Below are positions 60,465 to 64,000 of a stretch of DNA of 64,000 nucleotides, piece after piece. Every line of letters begins with the position of its first letter. The first letter of the stretch is position 1. Below the pieces are notes generated by a model, which had not been told where the DNA came from, did not search any database, and was given only the letters and a program-made list of their open reading frames with translations. The position numbers and the translations under genes were made by a program. Source of the stretch: Paenisporosarcina macmurdoensis (lineage in GTDB: Bacteria; Bacillota; Bacilli; Bacillales_A; Planococcaceae); NCBI RefSeq assembly GCF_042658845.1, contig NZ_JBHSRI010000025.1, positions 682,001 to 746,000 on the forward strand. The letters run 5' to 3'.

Positions 60465-61311
60465 ATATATTTATGAGGCCCTTTCACGGGCTTCTTCTTT
60501 TTTATCAGGACACGGACGAGAAGAACCGGTAGCACGCATGTTGCTTCAGCACGTATTAAACAAAACGCATGTTCAGTTACTGATGGACATGCGTGAAGAA
60601 ATCTCAGCTGAACAATTTGAGCGCTACTGGTCACTTATTGAAGAACACAGCACAGGAAAGCCTGTTCAATATATTATCGGATCGGAAGAATTTTACGGTC
60701 GAACCTTTAAAGTCAATGAACATGTGCTCATTCCACGTCCTGAAACGGAAGAACTCATTGTCGAAACGACATCTCGCATGAAACGGATGTTCACAGACCA
60801 TTCCCAGTTAAACCTTGCAGATATAGGGACTGGAAGTGGTGCGATAGCGGTAACAATGAAATCAGAAGTTCCTGCTTTGCTAGTAACTGCAACCGATATT
60901 TCATTCAAAGCACTAGAAGTTGCACAACTAAACGCAACTGAGTTAGGTGCACAAATCACATTCAAACAAGGGGATTTAACTGCCCCTATTTCAAATGAAA
61001 AATGGGATATTGTCTTGTCTAATCCACCCTATATTTCACATGACGAGGCTCCAACTCTATCAGATACCGTACTAAACTATGAACCACATAATGCCCTTTT
61101 TGCAGATGATGAAGGACTTCATCTATATAAACGGCTAGCAGAAGAACTGCCAGCACTCATGAATAGACCTGCTCTAATTGGCTTAGAGATTGGCTATACA
61201 CAAGGTCCTGCCGTACAATCGTACTTCCAAAAATCGTTTCCAACTGCTCAGGTAACTATCGTAAAAGATATCAACGGAAAAGAAAGAATGATTTTTTGTG
61301 AGATTACGTGA
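60457..61311 (+). CDS. prmC: Release factor glutamine methyltransferase
   Basis: Methylates the GGQ glutamine of release factors. 284 residues. N-terminal helical domain, SAM-binding LADIGTGSGAIAVTMK (about residue 115), catalytic NPPY in IVLSNPPYIS. The start overlaps the prfA 3' end by 8 bases (ATG 60457) or 17 bases (ATG 60448), so the two are translationally coupled. Confidence 0.96.
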   Translation: MSKYIYEALSRASSFLSGHGREEPVARMLLQHVLNKTHVQLLMDMREEISAEQFERYWSLIEEHSTGKPVQYIIGSEEFYGRTFKVNEHVLIPRPETEELIVETTSRMKRMFTDHSQLNLADIGTGSGAIAVTMKSEVPALLVTATDISFKALEVAQLNATELGAQITFKQGDLTAPISNEKWDIVLSNPPYISHDEAPTLSDTVLNYEPHNALFADDEGLHLYKRLAEELPALMNRPALIGLEIGYTQGPAVQSYFQKSFPTAQVTIVKDINGKERMIFCEIT

Positions 61312-61316
61312 ATAAA

Positions 61317-61336
61317 TAATCCACACCTTGTCCACA
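61317..61336. promoter_or_regulatory. Two DnaA-box-like sequences upstream of spoIIR
   Basis: TAATCCACA (61317-61325) and TTGTCCACA (61328-61336), each one base from TTATCCACA. Confidence 0.45.
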
Positions 61337-61359
61337 ATGATGGCAAGGGGGAGATAACA

Positions 61360-61923
61360 ATGATAGAAGATTACGAGATTTTCAGAAACGACCAACCACA
61401 AACGAAGAGGTCTCCATGGATTGAACTCCTAATGTCACTAGTATTTATTCAAACTCTATTATTTCTATTACCAGTAATAAGCGGAGCGGCAGATGCAGTG
61501 CCTGCAGATGCCATTCAAATAAGAATCGTAGCAAATAGCAACACGAAAGAAGATCAAGAAATTAAATCATTGGTTCTTCAAGAAATTCAACCATTATTAC
61601 AAAAAGCAACTGACACATTTCAAACAACAGCGCAATTAGAACAAGAACTAACTCAAGTATCTAAAGAATTCTCACAAAAAGCAGGAGATATTACGGAGCA
61701 AACCATCCACATTGGTTTAGCAAAAGCACTGATTCCACCTAAAAAAGATGGCATACACTTTTACGGACAAGATTTCCACAAAGCACTGGTTATTACAATT
61801 GGCAGTGGCAAAGGAGACAATTGGTGGTGTGCATTATTTCCAAAAGTCTGTTATCAAGAAGAAGAAGTGGTAGAAGAGCCAGTGAAGTTTTGGACATGGG
61901 ATTGGATTAAAAGTAAGTTTTAG
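61360..61923 (+). CDS. spoIIR: Stage II sporulation protein R
   Basis: Forespore signal protein that triggers SpoIIGA to process pro-sigma-E in the mother cell. 187 residues. N-terminal hydrophobic signal (about residues 22-42), then IQIRIVANSNTKEDQEIK and the C-terminal family hallmark HKALVITIGSGKGDNWWCALFPKVCY. Position between prmC and ywlC is that of B. subtilis. Ribosome site AAGGGGGAG. No sigma-F promoter could be recognised with confidence. Confidence 0.95.
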   Translation: MIEDYEIFRNDQPQTKRSPWIELLMSLVFIQTLLFLLPVISGAADAVPADAIQIRIVANSNTKEDQEIKSLVLQEIQPLLQKATDTFQTTAQLEQELTQVSKEFSQKAGDITEQTIHIGLAKALIPPKKDGIHFYGQDFHKALVITIGSGKGDNWWCALFPKVCYQEEEVVEEPVKFWTWDWIKSKF

Positions 61924-61929
61924 TCAGAG

Positions 61930-62037
61930 TTATCCCCATTTTCACTGCTAGTTATCAACAGTATGTGCATAACTATCAACAAATCACGGTAGAAAGGAGA
62001 TTTATCGAATGAAAACGACTCGTCTAATTGTGGATAA
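61930..62037. promoter_or_regulatory. DnaA-box cluster in the spoIIR-ywlC region
   Basis: Five boxes in 108 bp: TTATCCCCA (61930), TTATCAACA (61952), TGTGCATAA (61964, reverse), CTATCAACA (61973), and a perfect TGTGGATAA (62029, reverse, in the first codons of ywlC). B. subtilis also has a chromosomal DnaA-box cluster at ywlC. Confidence 0.8.
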
Positions 62038-63043
62038 CAATGTGAATAAAATTGAAGTTTATACACAAGCTGTGGAAAAATTAAAGATGGGCGAAGTTGT
62101 CGCATTTCCAACTGAAACAGTTTATGGCTTAGGAGCAATTGCTACGAATGAACAAGCAGTGGCGAAAATTTTTGAGGCAAAAGGTCGACCATCTGATAAT
62201 CCATTAATTGTTCATGTGGGAGAAGCGCATCATGTCTTAAAATACGTCAGTGAAATCTCTAAAAAAGCCGATGACTGCATCGAAGCATTTTGGCCAGGTC
62301 CTCTGACACTGATCCTACATGCCAAACCGAATGTCTTTGCACCAAATGTAACAGCCGGATTATCAACAGTTGGTTTACGAATGCCAGACCATCCAGTCGC
62401 TCTTGAATTACTAAAATTGCTTGCAGAACCAGTTGCTGCACCTAGTGCCAATCGCAGTGGAAAACCAAGCCCGACAACAGCTCTTCATGTTGAAAATGAT
62501 TTACAGGGACGTATCCCGCTCATTTTAGATGGCGGTGCAACAGGAATTGGACTGGAATCAACCGTAGTCGATTTCACGGTAGATCCTCCCGTAATCCTTC
62601 GTCCTGGTGGCGTTACAGCACAAATGCTACGAACAGTCATTGGTGAAGTGATTGAACCTGATACCACAACAGTCGACGATGCGACAGTCCCACGAGCACC
62701 AGGAATGAAATATGCACATTATGCACCGGATGCTCCAGTGTTCTTAATTCAACCGGATCTAGATGCTGTGGATCGCGCAATTCAATCTATACATACGCAA
62801 AATCAAAAAGTCGCTTTGCTTGCACCAGATGAATTTAAGCATAATGAAGCAGACTGGTTCTTTTCATTAGGCAATCAACAAAATCTCGAATCAACCGCAC
62901 AACATTTATATGCGCATTTACGTGAATGCGACGACACGACAGCGGATATCATTCTGGTCACGGTACCTCTTAAAACGGGTGTTGGAGCAGCCATTTTTAA
63001 TCGTTTAGAAAAAGCCGCAGATGGTAACTGGTGGCACTCCTAA
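62009..63043 (+). CDS. ywlC: L-threonylcarbamoyladenylate synthase (Sua5/YwlC)
   Basis: Makes threonylcarbamoyl-AMP for the t6A modification of tRNA. 344 residues: YrdC domain (VAFPTETVYGLGAIATNEQA, KIFEAKGRPSDNPLIVHV, SANRSGKPSPTTALHV) plus the Sua5 C-terminal domain (PGMKYAHYAPDAPVFLI). AGAAAGGAG before ATG. The DnaA-box cluster overlaps its promoter region, so DnaA may regulate it. Confidence 0.96.
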   Translation: MKTTRLIVDNNVNKIEVYTQAVEKLKMGEVVAFPTETVYGLGAIATNEQAVAKIFEAKGRPSDNPLIVHVGEAHHVLKYVSEISKKADDCIEAFWPGPLTLILHAKPNVFAPNVTAGLSTVGLRMPDHPVALELLKLLAEPVAAPSANRSGKPSPTTALHVENDLQGRIPLILDGGATGIGLESTVVDFTVDPPVILRPGGVTAQMLRTVIGEVIEPDTTTVDDATVPRAPGMKYAHYAPDAPVFLIQPDLDAVDRAIQSIHTQNQKVALLAPDEFKHNEADWFFSLGNQQNLESTAQHLYAHLRECDDTTADIILVTVPLKTGVGAAIFNRLEKAADGNWWHS

Positions 63044-63099
63044 TCTCTTCCTTTTTTGCATAAGCTAGTAGACATGCAAAGAGAGGGGAGATTTTTTCA

Positions 63100-63591
63100 T
63101 TGTCTACAGAACTGTTCGCGGGACTTCTAACAGCACTGGACGTCGTTGCCCTATATAGTGTGCTACCGAAAATTCGTTTCCCGCTGATGCTCGCCATTTG
63201 GACAGGGTTGTTACATATGGTCTTCCCACTTCTCGGATTCCTTGCTGGAGAATGGGTAACTTCATTTATTGTTGAAGGCGGCCGCTACATTTCAAGCATT
63301 TTGTTATTTCTAACAGGTGTCCACCTATGTTTATACCAACAAAAACCTACATCTACTTTCATTCCTCCCATCTTCCTTGCAATCGTTGTTAGCGTTGATA
63401 CCTTTTCAGTTAGCTTATCTTTTGGTATGCTTCAATTACAAAAGTGGTTTTTCTTATTTAGTGCCGGTTTTTTTGCGTTAACGTTTTCCTATCTCGCGCT
63501 TAAAAGCAAACTAATTAAAGGACCTTTGTTGACACGTCTTTCTGGAGTATGTCTCATGTTGATGGGAGTGCTCACTTTATTAAATAAATGA
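63100..63591 (+). CDS. MntP-family manganese efflux-like protein (YwlD)
   Basis: A 163-residue membrane protein with six helices in two repeats. The paired Asp signatures are ALDVVALYSV in helix 1 and VSVDTFSVSLSFG in helix 4, matching the MntP/DUF204 fold. Members export manganese, though this one is slightly short for the family and its first motif lacks the usual DAFxVS form. TTG 63100 after GAGAGGGGAG. Order ywlC-ywlD-ywlE as in B. subtilis. Confidence 0.87.
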   Translation: MSTELFAGLLTALDVVALYSVLPKIRFPLMLAIWTGLLHMVFPLLGFLAGEWVTSFIVEGGRYISSILLFLTGVHLCLYQQKPTSTFIPPIFLAIVVSVDTFSVSLSFGMLQLQKWFFLFSAGFFALTFSYLALKSKLIKGPLLTRLSGVCLMLMGVLTLLNK

Positions 63592-63600
63592 GGGATTCAC

Positions 63601-64000
63601 ATGAATATCTATTTTATCTGTACGGGGAATACATGCCGAAGTCCAATGGCAGAAGCAATATTTCAATCACATAATAAAGAAGGAATGAACGTTCGTTCCG
63701 CAGGCATATATGCCATGGACGGTGGCGATATTTCTGAACATGCGAAACGTGTTATTCGAGATGCCGAAATTAATTACAGCCACTTTTCACGTCAAGTAAG
63801 TGAAGAAGATGTTCGCTGGGCTGATTTAATCTTAACGATGACGTCCGCACATAAACATCTTGTCATGCAAGCATTCCCTTTTGCAGCAGACAAAATATTC
63901 ACCTTAAAAGAATACGTACGACCATATGGTTCCCATGATGTGTCTGATCCATTTGGCGGCGACATTCACATGTATCGTCACACATTTCAAGAGCTAACGA
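63601..64000 (+). CDS. ywlE: Protein arginine phosphatase YwlE, partial
   Basis: Cut by the window end after 133 codons. The start NIYFICTGNTCRSPMAEAIF holds the low-molecular-weight phosphatase loop CTGNTCRS; the Thr after Asn is the residue that marks arginine phosphatases over tyrosine phosphatases. The acidic DPFGGDIHMYRHTF later in the sequence carries the general acid Asp. It counteracts McsB arginine kinase and so controls CtsR and ClpCP. It begins 9 bases after ywlD. Confidence 0.95.
   Translation, partial: MNIYFICTGNTCRSPMAEAIFQSHNKEGMNVRSAGIYAMDGGDISEHAKRVIRDAEINYSHFSRQVSEEDVRWADLILTMTSAHKHLVMQAFPFAADKIFTLKEYVRPYGSHDVSDPFGGDIHMYRHTFQELT

Overview
The window comes from a low-GC, endospore-forming Firmicute of the order Bacillales, most likely family Planococcaceae (Sporosarcina, Paenisporosarcina or a close relative). 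Gene order follows the Bacillus subtilis ywd-ywf-ywh-ywi-ywj-ywl stretch almost gene for gene, and spo0F, spoIIR, rsfA, cwlJ, gerQ and a Spo0E-like gene indicate sporulation. Genus is inferred from protein flavour only. There are no rRNA or tRNA genes, no intact insertion sequence, no prophage and no CRISPR array.

Layout. 1-2.1 kb: DUF4230 protein, uracil-DNA glycosylase, YwdI, YwdK. 2.1-6.6 kb: a small accessory patch with two unrecognised membrane-anchored or secreted proteins, a nucleotide kinase-like P-loop protein, a lipoprotein, a Spo0E-like phosphatase and a formamidase-family enzyme. 6.8-20.4 kb: cwlJ-gerQ, hemQ, pta, lipL, rsfA, a DUF1450-type protein, ywfO, ywgA, a 4-oxalocrotonate tautomerase, ywhD, a DUF3889 protein, pbpG and speE-speB. 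21.5-27.5 kb: a membrane GGDEF protein, ywiB-argS, a HAD phosphatase and a V4R-STAS sensor. 27.6-31.6 kb: a cobalamin riboswitch driving btuF-btuC-btuD/cbiZ. 32.1-43.6 kb: fatty and branched-chain acid degradation (fadF-like, thiolase, 3-hydroxyacyl-CoA dehydrogenase, two acyl-CoA dehydrogenases, a TetR regulator and the B12-dependent fused mutase icmF). 44.8-64 kb: a membrane protein, a 54-residue membrane peptide, then the conserved block rpoE-pyrG-spo0F-fbaA-tal-murA-glpX-rho-rpmE, a NERD protein, tdk-prfA-prmC-spoIIR-ywlC-ywlD-ywlE (the last cut by the window edge).

How the parts connect. Cobalamin import and cobinamide salvage (about 28-31.5 kb) supply the cofactor of IcmF (40.3-43.6 kb). 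The acyl-CoA genes appear to be controlled by the TetR regulator encoded next to icmF: a palindrome resembling Bacillus FadR sites lies inside the promoter ahead of the fadF-like gene, a diverged version precedes the thiolase operon, and a cre-like site suggests carbon catabolite control. pyrG has a leader matching the B. subtilis reiterative-transcription attenuator. spo0F has a full sigma-H promoter. A cluster of DnaA boxes lies between spoIIR and ywlC, a position known for DnaA binding in B. subtilis.

The most unusual content is intergenic. At least five families of short motifs (CGTCTGAAAA, CGTAGGAAAA, GGTCGGAAA, GAGCGATAAA, GGGAATAAA) occur in same-orientation arrays with a strict period of about 21 bp, two helical turns, and the spacers differ. 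The first two families also combine with hairpins into modules of about 230 or 420 bp, repeated seven times here, with solo fragments elsewhere. I know of no described system with this design. Several other dispersed palindromic repeats are also listed.
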